NCBI GenBank assembly: GCA_903900335.1
Contig: CAIUMP010000021.1
Location: 62,001 to 126,000, forward strand
Reading direction: 5' to 3'
Length of the DNA: 64,000 nt
Source of the DNA: an uncultured Ignavibacteriota bacterium
GTDB taxonomy: Bacteria > Bacteroidota > Ignavibacteria > Palsa-1295
Shown: positions 28,466 through 37,668 of the stretch, piece by piece
Position numbering within the stretch: position 1 is the stretch's first letter
How the letters are laid out: every line of letters begins with the position of its first letter
Notes under the pieces: model-generated
What the model saw: the letters and a program-made list of their open reading frames with translations, nothing else
Told to the model about the DNA's origin: nothing
Database searches by the model: none
Made by a program: the position numbers and the translations under genes

Positions 28466-28497
28466 AAAGAGCCTGTCGCTTTCGCGCCAGGCTCTTT
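28466..28497. terminator. Bidirectional terminator
   Basis: Arms 28466-28475 and 28488-28497 form a 10-bp stem with AAAGAGCCTG/CAGGCTCTTT. An A-rich left flank and T-rich right flank lie between the convergent CAP-domain gene and the poly-proline lipoprotein gene, so it can stop transcription from both sides. Confidence 0.75.
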
Positions 28498-28542
28498 CCT
28501 TTGTTCTTCGCTTGCTTGCCCCGCTTTCACGGGGTGTTACAC

Positions 28543-28911
28543 TTAGCGTTTCACCTTGATCAGCGAATCAATGGTGGTGGTGTCGAGGACGCCGCCGCCC
28601 TTGCCGCCGTTCGGTCCGATATTGCTATCGCCTGGTGGCGTCGGAGGTGGTGGCGGCGGAGGAGGTGGTGGTGGATTCTTGATCGAGGAATCCTTCACCG
28701 GAGGAATTGGTGGCGTAGGAGGTACAGGTGGTTTCGGTGGTACTGGCTTTGGATTGACGACAGAGGTGTCCCTGCCCTTTTTCACGCCGCCGCCTTTGTT
28801 GCCGCCGCCGTTACCGCCGGTGCCCGGTCCGGTAGGATTGAAGCAACTCGCGACGCCGAAGCTTAAAAAAGCTGCGAACGATAAAACCGCAAGGTTCTTG
28901 ATGTTCTTCAT
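28543..28911 (-). CDS. Proline/glycine-rich lipoprotein
   Basis: 122 residues. The N-terminus (MKNIKNLAVLSFAAFLSFGVASC) is a type II signal peptide with Cys23 as the lipidation site. The rest is low complexity: GPGTGGNGGGNKGGG, then proline repeats (VPPKPPVPPTPPIPP) and a run of eleven consecutive prolines, then a Gly-rich end and LDTTTIDSLIKVKR. Such a chain would be an extended linker with no globular fold. The codons are ordinary for the window outside the repeat, so this looks like a real gene and not repeat noise. The antisense frames give Gly/Trp/Arg-rich shadows. Confidence 0.7.
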   Translation of the reverse strand: MKNIKNLAVLSFAAFLSFGVASCFNPTGPGTGGNGGGNKGGGVKKGRDTSVVNPKPVPPKPPVPPTPPIPPVKDSSIKNPPPPPPPPPPPTPPGDSNIGPNGGKGGGVLDTTTIDSLIKVKR

Positions 28912-29197
28912 ATGATGGTTTCAGTTAAGAAAATTCGTTTTGACCATAAATGCCCTCATGCGTCTCGAATTCAACGATTCGATCGAGACCGGAGAATCTG
29001 TCTGGTTGTATAACTCCGCGGAAGCAGGGCCGTCACAAACTAATTTGAAAAATCTTTCTTGCCACAGGAAAACAAGCTTGGTATTGCCATGATTCCGAGT
29101 TGGCCTGCGTTATGAGGACACCAAAATCGGGCCGCCTAAGTCACGGTCAGATTTTTTTCTGTTACAGATCCCCGAGTCAGGGGTTAGACCAATGAAT

Positions 29198-29202
29198 AGG
29201 AG
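29198..29202 (+). promoter_or_regulatory. Shine-Dalgarno site favouring a GTG start for the sigma factor
   Basis: AGGAG lies seven bases before an in-frame GTG at 29210, but inside the frame of the earlier ATG at 29192. A small CCCC/GGGG hairpin precedes it at 29170-29183. Confidence 0.6.
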
Positions 29203-29209
29203 AGCAAAC

Positions 29210-29983
29210 GTGGGCGAGTTGGCATTTACGGTGGATGGCAGCATGTCACGGGCTCTATCAGAGACGCACGAAGTGAGCGAGGCAATGACCGCGCCGGCTT
29301 TGAGCGAGGACGATAGCAGCGCGGTGATGTCGGCTATGCGAAAACCGCAATTCGCCGGAACGCGCACTTTCGCTGAAGACAAGAAGCTCAAGACGGAGCT
29401 CGCAGCACTCGAAGATGCAGAATTGCTTCGGCTTTTCCAGGAAGGGATCGAACCAGCGTTCTACGTTATCTTCGAGCGGCGTCACAAGGAGATCTTCACG
29501 CATTGCTATCGCATGTGCAATGGCGATACCGAAAAAGCAAACGATGCTTTCCAGGACACCTTCGTGAAAGTATTCACCCGTAAGGATCTCTTCACGGACG
29601 CGACGAACGGCAGAGCTTGGCTCTATCGCATAGCAACGAACACGTGCCTCAACGCACATCGCTACGATAAGCGGCATCCGCGCGAGGAGCTTGACGACAC
29701 CATGCGCGCCAGCGACCCGCAACTCATGCCCGATTTCGGGACGGAGCAGGATTCGCTCCGAAGCGCAATTGAACGGGCCGTCGGCAAGCTGCCCATGGAA
29801 CTACGTGAACCGTTCATGCTCCGCGAGCTGGATGAGTTCAGCTACGAAGAGGTCGCGGAACAATTGAACATATCTGTTGCCGCATGCAGGCAGCGGGTGT
29901 ATCGAGCGAAGCAGATCCTTCGCGAAGAACTTGAGGAGATGGTGACCGGCGAGGCACCGAAGAAGAAAAAGAGGAAGTGGTAA
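29210..29983 (+). CDS. ECF-type RNA polymerase sigma factor
   Basis: 257 residues from GTG 29210 (ATG 29192 is possible). An N-terminal extension of ~65 residues with no recognised fold precedes sigma region 2 at ~78-150 (FERRHKEIFTHCYRMC, ANDAFQDTFVKVF, AWLYRIATNTCLNAHR) and region 4 at ~182-242 (LPMELREPFMLRELDEFSYEEVAEQLNISVAACRQRVYRAKQ split over the helix-turn-helix). The C-terminus is Lys-rich (APKKKKRKW). Its TAA stop overlaps the ATG of the next gene as TAATG. This is the classic sigma/anti-sigma order, so the next gene is very likely its inhibitor. Confidence 0.92.
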   Translation: MGELAFTVDGSMSRALSETHEVSEAMTAPALSEDDSSAVMSAMRKPQFAGTRTFAEDKKLKTELAALEDAELLRLFQEGIEPAFYVIFERRHKEIFTHCYRMCNGDTEKANDAFQDTFVKVFTRKDLFTDATNGRAWLYRIATNTCLNAHRYDKRHPREELDDTMRASDPQLMPDFGTEQDSLRSAIERAVGKLPMELREPFMLRELDEFSYEEVAEQLNISVAACRQRVYRAKQILREELEEMVTGEAPKKKKRKW

Positions 29984-31629
29984 TGCAACAGCACGAAAAA
30001 GATAAATTAGAAGAGCGAATCGTAGCCTACTTCGAGGGCGAGCTTGACCCGAATGCGGGCAAGCAGCTTCTTGCGGACGTTGCGAAGAACACGGAGTCGC
30101 GCGCGCTCTTCAAGAGCCACGAGTCGCTGAACGCACTCATCAACGCCGCACGCGTCCCGATGGAAGTGCCGCTCGAGGCCAAGCGTTCTATCGCCGAGCG
30201 CATTCCCGGCCTCATCGCATTCATCCCCGGATTACTCGGTGGCGCACAAGCTATACCCGTTCTCACTCAATCAGGTAATTCCCTCTTCGGATTCCTCGCG
30301 AAGATTCCGCTTTCGACTGCTATCTCCGTCGGTACTTCAGTTGCCGTGCTCACGACCGCAGGTGTCATCGTCAAGAATAAAATGGATGCGAACGCCGACG
30401 CCGAGCGTAAGGCGAAGGTCGTTCTCATGCAGAATCAATCCAAGGTATCCGACGGCACTCAGTATTCCATCGCCCCACTTCCCACAAAGGACGTCGCCGT
30501 GCCGAATATTGGTAATGCAAGCGCGACAGTTGTTGGAGGAGAAGGTTCAGGCGTATCCAATAATGCTTCTCCCAACGCGTCTTCGACTAATACTTCCTCG
30601 GCTAATACTCCCCCGGCCTCTGGCTTCACACCAGCCGTTCCTTCGCAGGCGGAGCGGACTCACCTGCCGATCGCACCCAAGACGCTTGCCGCGGTTGTGG
30701 CCGGTACGGAACATGTCGCCTCTGCCCACGCCGCCAAGGGTGTTGATGGGATGAATAACTCTGGAAGGTCCGAAAAGCCAAAGGCGATTGACAGATCTGC
30801 CAATGCCTCTATCGCGGACAAATCCATCGCCGATAACGAGAGAAGCAAGGACTTTGACCAATCCGAGAACCAAAGCAAAAACTTTGGTATAGCTGCCACT
30901 ACGCCTACCACGCCTGCAAGCGATGCGCCGCCTCAAATCAGCACAGTCGGAGTGTCTCAGTCATCTGTGGCTCCGGCGAATAACGCCCTCCCACGAACTT
31001 CCGTCTTGTCACCGCTGCCCATTAGCTTTGGCGATGGACTCGTCGTTCGACCGTTCGGTTCTATCGGAACGAGAATTTCGTTCTTCAATGTGAAGGGTGA
31101 ATCGAGTGCTGACAAGTATCGTAGTGGTACCGCTGCCCCAGTGATGAACATCCTTGCAGGGTTGGACTTTCTTCTGGACGAAGTTTGGTCGCTGCGCATC
31201 CAAGGTGGACAGAGCGCCTTTGCTCACGAGGTACGCCGAAGTGATGTTCAACTTACTGGTCTACTGCCAAGCTACGTCCAGTATTCGACTGTCGAGAGTG
31301 ATGCTGCCTTTTGGTCAACGGCTGGAGTGAACTACCAGTTTAGTTTGACCGACGCGGTACCTGTCACGCTCAGTGCAGGTGTTGGCGCGGCATGGTTGCA
31401 TCCGATCGCCTTCATGGCGGACTTTGGTGTGACTGCCGAGATGCCGGTATCCTCGGGTCTCGCACTTCGTCCGGGTGTCACATTCGACCTTTTGAAGACC
31501 GGCATTGATGCGCTCCGTGATGGCCAAACTCAGCCCGGTTCTGCTATCATCGTAAATCGCGAGCTATCGGGTAACGGATTCTGGAGCACTTCGGTGGGCA
31601 TTAATATAGGCTTCATCGCACGATTCTAA
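29983..31629 (+). CDS. Anti-sigma-like protein fused to a C-terminal beta-barrel-like domain
   Basis: 548 residues. Residues 1-60 (EERIVAYFEGELDPNAGKQLLADVAKN split) look like the cytoplasmic helical domain of anti-sigma factors, without the HxxxCxxC zinc motif. A membrane helix follows at ~108-131 (STAISVGTSVAVLTTAGVIV). Residues ~150-345 are a Ser/Asn/Ala/Pro-rich linker, and ~348-548 is a run of amphipathic beta-strands ending in a terminal Phe (GINIGFIARF), as in outer-membrane beta-barrel proteins. It starts by TAATG overlap with the sigma gene and ends by TAATG overlap with the lipoprotein gene. It could join inner and outer membranes in one chain; that topology is inference. Confidence 0.75.
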   Translation: MQQHEKDKLEERIVAYFEGELDPNAGKQLLADVAKNTESRALFKSHESLNALINAARVPMEVPLEAKRSIAERIPGLIAFIPGLLGGAQAIPVLTQSGNSLFGFLAKIPLSTAISVGTSVAVLTTAGVIVKNKMDANADAERKAKVVLMQNQSKVSDGTQYSIAPLPTKDVAVPNIGNASATVVGGEGSGVSNNASPNASSTNTSSANTPPASGFTPAVPSQAERTHLPIAPKTLAAVVAGTEHVASAHAAKGVDGMNNSGRSEKPKAIDRSANASIADKSIADNERSKDFDQSENQSKNFGIAATTPTTPASDAPPQISTVGVSQSSVAPANNALPRTSVLSPLPISFGDGLVVRPFGSIGTRISFFNVKGESSADKYRSGTAAPVMNILAGLDFLLDEVWSLRIQGGQSAFAHEVRRSDVQLTGLLPSYVQYSTVESDAAFWSTAGVNYQFSLTDAVPVTLSAGVGAAWLHPIAFMADFGVTAEMPVSSGLALRPGVTFDLLKTGIDALRDGQTQPGSAIIVNRELSGNGFWSTSVGINIGFIARF

Positions 31630-33203
31630 TGCGTATTTTTCTTTTCATATTTCTTGTCGGTCTTTCAGTTGCGGGATGCACAACACTTACCGCTCCTGAT
31701 CCTGATTCGCCGAATACATTCAGTCTGACGGCCTACTTCTGGCCCTCGCAAGATACGGTTTTGTCGTATCAAACGGATAGTGGCAATCACTCGATCTCCT
31801 TGAATTCGACCGGAACTACGGCTACCGATCTGGGGCCGAGTTCTCCCGAAGCGGCATCATTGACTATACAGAAGTCCGGCTCTACAATTTCGTTGGGAGG
31901 ACTGACCGCGGCTGACATATTTGGCATTGATCCGGAGATCCAGATCGTGGGCCAAACCACGCCGATAACTTCAAGCCAATCCATCTCAATTCAATCGATT
32001 GCTAGCGTTGGCCCAAATCTCTATCTTGCGTCGAGCACAAAGCTGTACCGGAATCTTCCCGGCCAGCAGCCACAGGATTTGGGTCCGCTGCCTGCGCCAG
32101 GTGTTCAGTTGCGTGCAGGGCTAGACGGTGAAATGTTGTATGCGGTTGAATTTGGTGGAGACAGGGTCTTCTTTGCCACGGTCAAATCCAACCCGTCTAC
32201 AATTAATTGGAGTACCGTTGTTGGCAATGGTGGAAGTATTACTGCATTTGCACCCCTGGATGATCGCAGCGGTGGATCAGGACAAAATATTTTCCTGACT
32301 GCAACGGGTGGCCAACTGTACCAAGGTACCGACGATCATGGCAATGCAACCGCCTCGCCATTCGGACCGATGCTTTCCGGGACCGTCACAGCTATCGAAT
32401 GGGAACAGGGGTTTGGTCCGCCGACAGCCCTTGCTGGAATGCAGGACGGAAGGCTCTTCCAAGTGGGTGCCGGACGAAAGCCGATCGACTCGGTGACTGT
32501 AATAAACTTCGGCTCCAGAATCACCGCTATCTCTCAAGGATTCGTTGGTACTCAGCAGGGGCTGTACGCCTTCGATGGCTTTAGTTTATGGGGGCAGATC
32601 AATACGAATCCCGTTCTCACACTGCTCAATGCAGGTAGCAACGCGGTGTTTGCAAGTCTAAGCACAGGGCAGGTGATCGGCGTCTCTAATCGAGGCCTAA
32701 ATATCGTACCATTCGGGTATCCGAATGGTACAAGCGGTGCAACCGCCTTTGGAGTTACCCTAACGCAATCAGGCGGCAGCCGAGTGGCCACACTCTTCGC
32801 TTTGGCCGGGGCGAGCCTCTTTCAACACGATGCAAATGTTCCTTCTACAGCTTGGACACCGATCAACTCCGTGACCACAGGCAGTACTCAGTGGCCGGCC
32901 GGAACATTCACGATACTCGCTAATGGGGCCTCCTCATGGCAGGTTGGGTATGCATTGCGGACGGATCTAGGCACGTCTCGTGTTTACACGTACAATGCCT
33001 CAGTCACCGGACAACATGCAATGGTTCTTGATAATGTTGGTTACTCCGACGTAATCATTGTTACATATTTGGCTTCACTTGCCGGGGTCGCGGATACTAC
33101 AGTGATGCCAAAGTTCGTGATCTATTTCCAGAAGGGGCTTGGCCCAATTCGAATCGAGCGTACCGAAAATCTTTGGACCGAGATCGTCCGACTAGTGAAA
33201 TAG
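31629..33203 (+). CDS. Lipoprotein with beta-propeller-like repeats, third gene of the sigma operon
   Basis: 524 residues. The signal peptide has lipobox SVAGC (Cys17). The rest is beta-rich with loose repeats of ~45 residues (NLYLASSTKLYRNLPGQQ, GEMLYAVEFGGDRVF, NIFLTATGGQLYQG, GLYAFDGFSLWGQ, AVFASLSTGQVIG), suggesting a propeller. No known family is recognised. Its ATG overlaps the previous stop (TAATG), so it is translationally coupled to the anti-sigma fusion and is probably part of the same sensing unit. A 17-bp-stem terminator follows. Confidence 0.7.
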   Translation: MRIFLFIFLVGLSVAGCTTLTAPDPDSPNTFSLTAYFWPSQDTVLSYQTDSGNHSISLNSTGTTATDLGPSSPEAASLTIQKSGSTISLGGLTAADIFGIDPEIQIVGQTTPITSSQSISIQSIASVGPNLYLASSTKLYRNLPGQQPQDLGPLPAPGVQLRAGLDGEMLYAVEFGGDRVFFATVKSNPSTINWSTVVGNGGSITAFAPLDDRSGGSGQNIFLTATGGQLYQGTDDHGNATASPFGPMLSGTVTAIEWEQGFGPPTALAGMQDGRLFQVGAGRKPIDSVTVINFGSRITAISQGFVGTQQGLYAFDGFSLWGQINTNPVLTLLNAGSNAVFASLSTGQVIGVSNRGLNIVPFGYPNGTSGATAFGVTLTQSGGSRVATLFALAGASLFQHDANVPSTAWTPINSVTTGSTQWPAGTFTILANGASSWQVGYALRTDLGTSRVYTYNASVTGQHAMVLDNVGYSDVIIVTYLASLAGVADTTVMPKFVIYFQKGLGPIRIERTENLWTEIVRLVK

Positions 33204-33245
33204 ACTCTCCAGACCATCTCTCGGAATTGCCGGGACGAAACGCTC

Positions 33246-33300
33246 CGCGCGAATGTTTATGGCGGCTCAAATCCATAGACATTCGCGCGTCACGTTTTTT
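33246..33300 (+). terminator. Very strong Rho-independent terminator of the sigma operon
   Basis: Arms 33246-33262 and 33273-33289 pair over 17 positions with a single G-U wobble around a 10-base loop, and six T residues follow at 33295-33300. It separates the sigma operon from the aminotransferase gene 15 bases further on. Confidence 0.92.
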
Positions 33301-33314
33301 ACATTTCTCCCGCA

Positions 33315-34475
33315 ATGCAGATAGCTAACCGCATCGACCGACTCGGTACCGAAACATCCTTCGTTGTACTTGCCCGCGCCCGCGAACTCGAAGCTCAGGG
33401 CCGCGACATCGTCCATCTTGAGATCGGCGAGCCCGATTTCGCCACTGCACCGAACATCATCGAAGCCGCCAAGAAGGCGCTTGATGCCGGCTTCACGCAC
33501 TACGGTCCCGCCGCTGGACTGCCAGAATTTCGTAAGGTCATCGCTGAAGTAGAAGGTGCTCGCCGCGGACTTGAATTCAAACCAGAGCAGGTTGTCGTCA
33601 CCCCCGGCGCGAAGCCGATCATGTACTATGTGTTCATGGCGGTCATAAATCCCGGTGACGAAGTGATCTATCCGAACCCCGGATTCCCGATCTACGAAAG
33701 CGGCATTGAACTCGCTGGTGGTGTGCCTGTGCCGCTTGCCATTACCGAAGCAATGGACTTCAAATTCAGCATCGAAAATCTCAAGACGCTCATCACGCCA
33801 AAGACGAAGATGATCGTTCTCAACTCGCCGCAAAACCCAACCGGCGGCATACTTACGCAGGATGATCTTAAGCAGATCGCCGAGCTTGCTGTCAAGCACG
33901 ATCTCTATGTCCTTGCGGACGAAATTTACGGGCGCATTACTTACGATGGCTTTAAGAATTACACCATTGCGAGCTATCCAGGAATGATGGAGCGAACGAT
34001 TATCCTTGACGGCTTTTCAAAGACCTATGCAATGACTGGCTGGCGTCTTGGCTTCGGTATCATGCCCGCAGAGCTGGCTCTCATCGTTGCCAAGTTGCAG
34101 ACGAACGTCGCAAGCTGCACTGCGAGCTTTGTGCAGGTCGCAGGTATCGAGGCACTCACTGGTCCGCAGCATTGGGTGGATGAAGTTGTTGAGGAATTCC
34201 GCCGTCGCCGCGATTTTATCGTTGATGGCCTTAACACTATCCCCGGCTTCACTTGCCGGAAGCCGCTCGGTGCGTTCTATGTATTCCCGAATATTACTGC
34301 CACGGGTGCGGATTCCAAAACGCTAGCAAATCGTCTGCTGAATGAGGCTGGTGTCGCATGTCTTTCTGGCCACACATTTGGCAAGTTCGGTGAGGGCCAC
34401 ATCCGATTTTCCTATGCGAACTCGATTCAGAATATCGAGAAGGCTATCGGGAGAATTAAGGCGCTTCTTAGTTGA
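33315..34475 (+). CDS. PLP-dependent class I/II aminotransferase (aspartate aminotransferase-like)
   Basis: 386 residues of fold type I. Substrate and cofactor motifs are VHLEIGEPDF near the N-terminus, ILNSPQNPTGG-type NSPQNPTGG at ~175, LADEIYGRITYDG, and DGFSKTYAMTGWRLGFG with the Schiff-base Lys. FSYANSIQNIEKAIGRI closes the protein. This is the Igamma subgroup of aspartate/aromatic transaminases common in Bacteroidota, thermophiles and archaea. The amino donor and keto acid are not fixed by sequence. It stands alone behind a strong terminator. Confidence 0.9.
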   Translation: MQIANRIDRLGTETSFVVLARARELEAQGRDIVHLEIGEPDFATAPNIIEAAKKALDAGFTHYGPAAGLPEFRKVIAEVEGARRGLEFKPEQVVVTPGAKPIMYYVFMAVINPGDEVIYPNPGFPIYESGIELAGGVPVPLAITEAMDFKFSIENLKTLITPKTKMIVLNSPQNPTGGILTQDDLKQIAELAVKHDLYVLADEIYGRITYDGFKNYTIASYPGMMERTIILDGFSKTYAMTGWRLGFGIMPAELALIVAKLQTNVASCTASFVQVAGIEALTGPQHWVDEVVEEFRRRRDFIVDGLNTIPGFTCRKPLGAFYVFPNITATGADSKTLANRLLNEAGVACLSGHTFGKFGEGHIRFSYANSIQNIEKAIGRIKALLS

Positions 34476-34521
34476 GGTACATCGGTGCGCGTCGTCTCGC
34501 ACCTGAATTGAGAAGGACAGT

Positions 34522-37500
34522 ATGAGCTTTGATACATCATCGCGTCTCACTCGCGGCGGGCAATTCGTTGTTTCCGCCGCGTTCTTATTCATGTTGCAAC
34601 TTGCGGCATTCTTCTCTCCTGCGAAAGCGGGCTACTGGCAGCAGCATGTCAGCTACGAGATCAGTGCAACGCTCATTGACTCCATTCACACGCTCGACGG
34701 ATCCCTTACGGTAGCGTATGGAAATAACTCGCCGGACACGCTTAAGGAAATCTATTTCCACCTCTACTCAAATGCCTTCCAGCCTGGGAGCATGATGGAT
34801 GAGCGCGCGCGGCAGCTACACAGCAATCCCGTGCAAGACCGGATCAGTAAGCTACCGGAATCGGAGCGCGGGGTGTACGTGATCCGTGGGGTATCGTCGG
34901 AGGGTACAGCGGCGGATTTCGAAGTCACTGGCACCATCATGCGAGTGAGCCTGCCCAAGCCTTTGCCACCCGGCGGCTCCATCCGAATCATGATACCTTT
35001 TCGGGAACAGATACCGCGACAAACACGGAGGAGCGGTTGGATGTCGCATGAAGGGGTAGAGTATTCCATGTCGCAGTGGTATCCGAAGGTTGCGGAGTAT
35101 GATCAGGAAGGTTGGCATCGACAGGAATATGTATCACATGAGTTTTATGGGGTGTGGGGTGATTTTACCGTCGATCTCACACTGCCATCTCGTTTTACCG
35201 TCGGTGCGACCGGGGAGTGCATGAACCCATTGCAAGTTGGGCATGGCTATGACCGCATTGCAAAAGGGGAGAAAGAGGGACTTGTCCGAGCAGGTGAGGA
35301 AGGCGAGTCGAAGCAAACAATCTGGCGATTTCATGCATCGAATGTCCATGATTTCGCGTGGGTCGCGGACGATGATTACATTCACGAGTGGACAACGTGG
35401 CAGGATACGATCACGCTTCACGCATTTTACAAGAGCAGATTTGCGCCCTTCTGGATCAAGTCAGCGCTTGAATATACTAAGCGGTCGCTTGCAATTTATA
35501 GCGAGGTATTTGGGCCCTATGCCTACCGTAATTTTTCGACAACGATGGCAGGCGATGGCGGAATGGAGTACCCGCAGCTTATCATGATCACGGGATATCG
35601 TCCGTCCGTGCTCTCAATGGCAGGGGTGATAGCCCACGAAGTTGGACATCAATGGTTCTATGGAATGCTCGGCTCAAACGAAACGCGCGAGGCATTTATG
35701 GATGAGGGCTTCACGAGCTATGCGACGACGCTTGCCATGAATCGGATGTTCGGAGATCATCAGGTTGTCCCCGGGGCCGAGCATTCATGGCTTGATTGGT
35801 TCATCCCTCAGTTCAGTAATAAGCGCGATAACTATCGCGGCTATCAGCAGATCGCTTCACAACAATACGAAGAGCCTCTGGACATTCCGCATGATTGGCT
35901 CAGGGAGGATGCAACAGGTGGACAAGTTTATGGCAAGACGCAGGCTGTGCTAACCATGCTGGAGTACGCACTTGGCAACGACGTCTTTGCTAAAGGGATG
36001 AAGGAGTACTACGCTACATGGCATTTTAAACACCCCCATCTCGTCGATTTCAAAAAAGTGATGGAGCGGGTGGCGCACACGGACCTCGATTGGTTTTTCG
36101 ACGAGTGGTTTCGTAGCACACGCAGTCTGGATTACGAGGCAAAGGATGTGACCTCGATTTCTTCCGGGGCTGCATTCGAAACAACGATCAGGCTCCGCAA
36201 CAACGCTCTGGGTGTAATGCCGCTGGATCTGCTGTTGCACTATGACGACGGCACGGAGTCTTCTGCTCTGATTCCACTCGCGACAAATAAGGATCTTACC
36301 TATAACAAACCAGGTGTCAATCTGTATTTTCCAGGATGGGACTGGGTGAGTCCGGATTACGCCGGAATGGTGAGGACTCCGAAGCGAGTTTCCTGGTTCG
36401 AGATCGACACATCCTGGCGGTTGCAGGATCTGAACTGGTCGAATAATTTCAGTGCGCGGAGCGGTCTTTGGTCCCCCCCTGGTGAGTGGGCGGTATGGAA
36501 GCAGCTGTTTGCTAATCCACCGCTTGATGAGTATTATTCCGTCCTTCGACCGATTATCTGGTATGAGGAATCATCCAGGATTGACGCAGGTATCGGCATG
36601 AAGTTCGGCATGAACAACAGTTACTCTGGCGATGTGAAGCTGCTCTACAAAGTCGATCCCTCACATGATGTGGGTGTCATGGATTGGTCCGACCATGTGG
36701 AAGGAAAGTTGTACTATTCATCCCCTGTCGATTGGATTGGAAGACTTGGCTCGATAGCCTTCGATGCGGAGAAAATGTATGGAATTGGTACGCTGAGGGC
36801 AGCCCTAGCGAAAGTTTTCCGTCCGACATACTGGAGACTTGGTAGTGATCATAGCGCTCAGCTCTATATTGAAAGCCAGAAGTTACTCGACCCCAGTTAT
36901 TCTTCCTTTCATTCTGGGTGGTCCGCGGGTACCGTACAGGTCGGTGGATTGCAATACTCAATCGCAGGGGAAACACCTAGCGAGGGATTAAAACTGCTTG
37001 GAGAGACGAGCCTCTGGAGTTCAGATGCGAAGTTTGCACGGATGAAGGCCGAGTATATCACAAACTTTGGCACATTGCGGGGGGCTGATTCCCGCTTGCG
37101 GATCGCGGCCGGAAGTGCGACAAATGGAACGCCGGTCGAGCGACAGTTCTATGTCGATCGCGCAAACAATTACGAGGAGCAGTCGAGTGGATTGTTCCGT
37201 GCAGTCAGCGGAATTGATCGCACAATCGGTGACAAGTCTGGAATGCTTGTGGAAGGCGGCGCGGGAGCGCGAGGGTACGCCCGCGGCGACAGCGGAGTTA
37301 ACAATAGCGCTCTCGTAGGTACGCAGATGCTCGGGATAAGCTATGACATTGGGCTGCCGAATCCTCTCGCATCGTTGGGTCATTTTCCTTCTACATTCGG
37401 GTTTGGATTGTTTGCTGACGCAGGCTGGGTGGGTACAGACGTGTCAGATTTTTGGAGCGACTTTCGTTCAAATCTGAGGACCGATGCAGGGCTCAAGATC

Positions 37501-37668
37501 GGCATTAATGTGCTTTCCTGGCTTCCAGCGCAGCTGCGCGGAGTTGCGGAGGAGTACGCATCAATACCAACAGTAAATGTATTTCTTCCTTTGTATGAAA
37601 ATCATCCGCTTGATGGAAAAAAGCCGATTGATTTTCGTTGGACTGTTTCGCTCGGTGCTAAATTCTAA
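34522..37668 (+). CDS. M1 family metallopeptidase fused to a C-terminal outer-membrane barrel-like domain
   Basis: 1048 residues. AAGGA lies upstream of the ATG. The signal peptide region (VVSAAFLFMLQLAAFF) ends near residue 36. The M1 domain has GGMEY at 346-350, HEVGH at 372-376 and the third zinc ligand Glu395 in DEGFTSYA; GGMEY in place of GAMEN is common in this branch. After ~600 the chain changes to ~450 residues of amphipathic strands with GFGLFADAGWVG and a final FRWTVSLGAKF, as in surface-antigen/Omp85-like barrels. The peptidase would thus be carried by its own barrel. Ends with a 4-base convergent overlap with the S41 gene. Confidence 0.85.
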   Translation: MSFDTSSRLTRGGQFVVSAAFLFMLQLAAFFSPAKAGYWQQHVSYEISATLIDSIHTLDGSLTVAYGNNSPDTLKEIYFHLYSNAFQPGSMMDERARQLHSNPVQDRISKLPESERGVYVIRGVSSEGTAADFEVTGTIMRVSLPKPLPPGGSIRIMIPFREQIPRQTRRSGWMSHEGVEYSMSQWYPKVAEYDQEGWHRQEYVSHEFYGVWGDFTVDLTLPSRFTVGATGECMNPLQVGHGYDRIAKGEKEGLVRAGEEGESKQTIWRFHASNVHDFAWVADDDYIHEWTTWQDTITLHAFYKSRFAPFWIKSALEYTKRSLAIYSEVFGPYAYRNFSTTMAGDGGMEYPQLIMITGYRPSVLSMAGVIAHEVGHQWFYGMLGSNETREAFMDEGFTSYATTLAMNRMFGDHQVVPGAEHSWLDWFIPQFSNKRDNYRGYQQIASQQYEEPLDIPHDWLREDATGGQVYGKTQAVLTMLEYALGNDVFAKGMKEYYATWHFKHPHLVDFKKVMERVAHTDLDWFFDEWFRSTRSLDYEAKDVTSISSGAAFETTIRLRNNALGVMPLDLLLHYDDGTESSALIPLATNKDLTYNKPGVNLYFPGWDWVSPDYAGMVRTPKRVSWFEIDTSWRLQDLNWSNNFSARSGLWSPPGEWAVWKQLFANPPLDEYYSVLRPIIWYEESSRIDAGIGMKFGMNNSYSGDVKLLYKVDPSHDVGVMDWSDHVEGKLYYSSPVDWIGRLGSIAFDAEKMYGIGTLRAALAKVFRPTYWRLGSDHSAQLYIESQKLLDPSYSSFHSGWSAGTVQVGGLQYSIAGETPSEGLKLLGETSLWSSDAKFARMKAEYITNFGTLRGADSRLRIAAGSATNGTPVERQFYVDRANNYEEQSSGLFRAVSGIDRTIGDKSGMLVEGGAGARGYARGDSGVNNSALVGTQMLGISYDIGLPNPLASLGHFPSTFGFGLFADAGWVGTDVSDFWSDFRSNLRTDAGLKIGINVLSWLPAQLRGVAEEYASIPTVNVFLPLYENHPLDGKKPIDFRWTVSLGAKF

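Noticed and set aside
28640-28745. GGTGGC-type triplet repeats as a possible CRISPR array or satellite
   Set aside because: There are no regular repeat-spacer units; the repeats are codons of the proline-rich protein.
28556-28915. Glycine-rich frame on the plus strand opposite the poly-proline lipoprotein
   Set aside because: GGT/GGC repeats read as Gly in one direction and Pro in the other. Only the minus strand has a lipoprotein signal peptide and lipobox.
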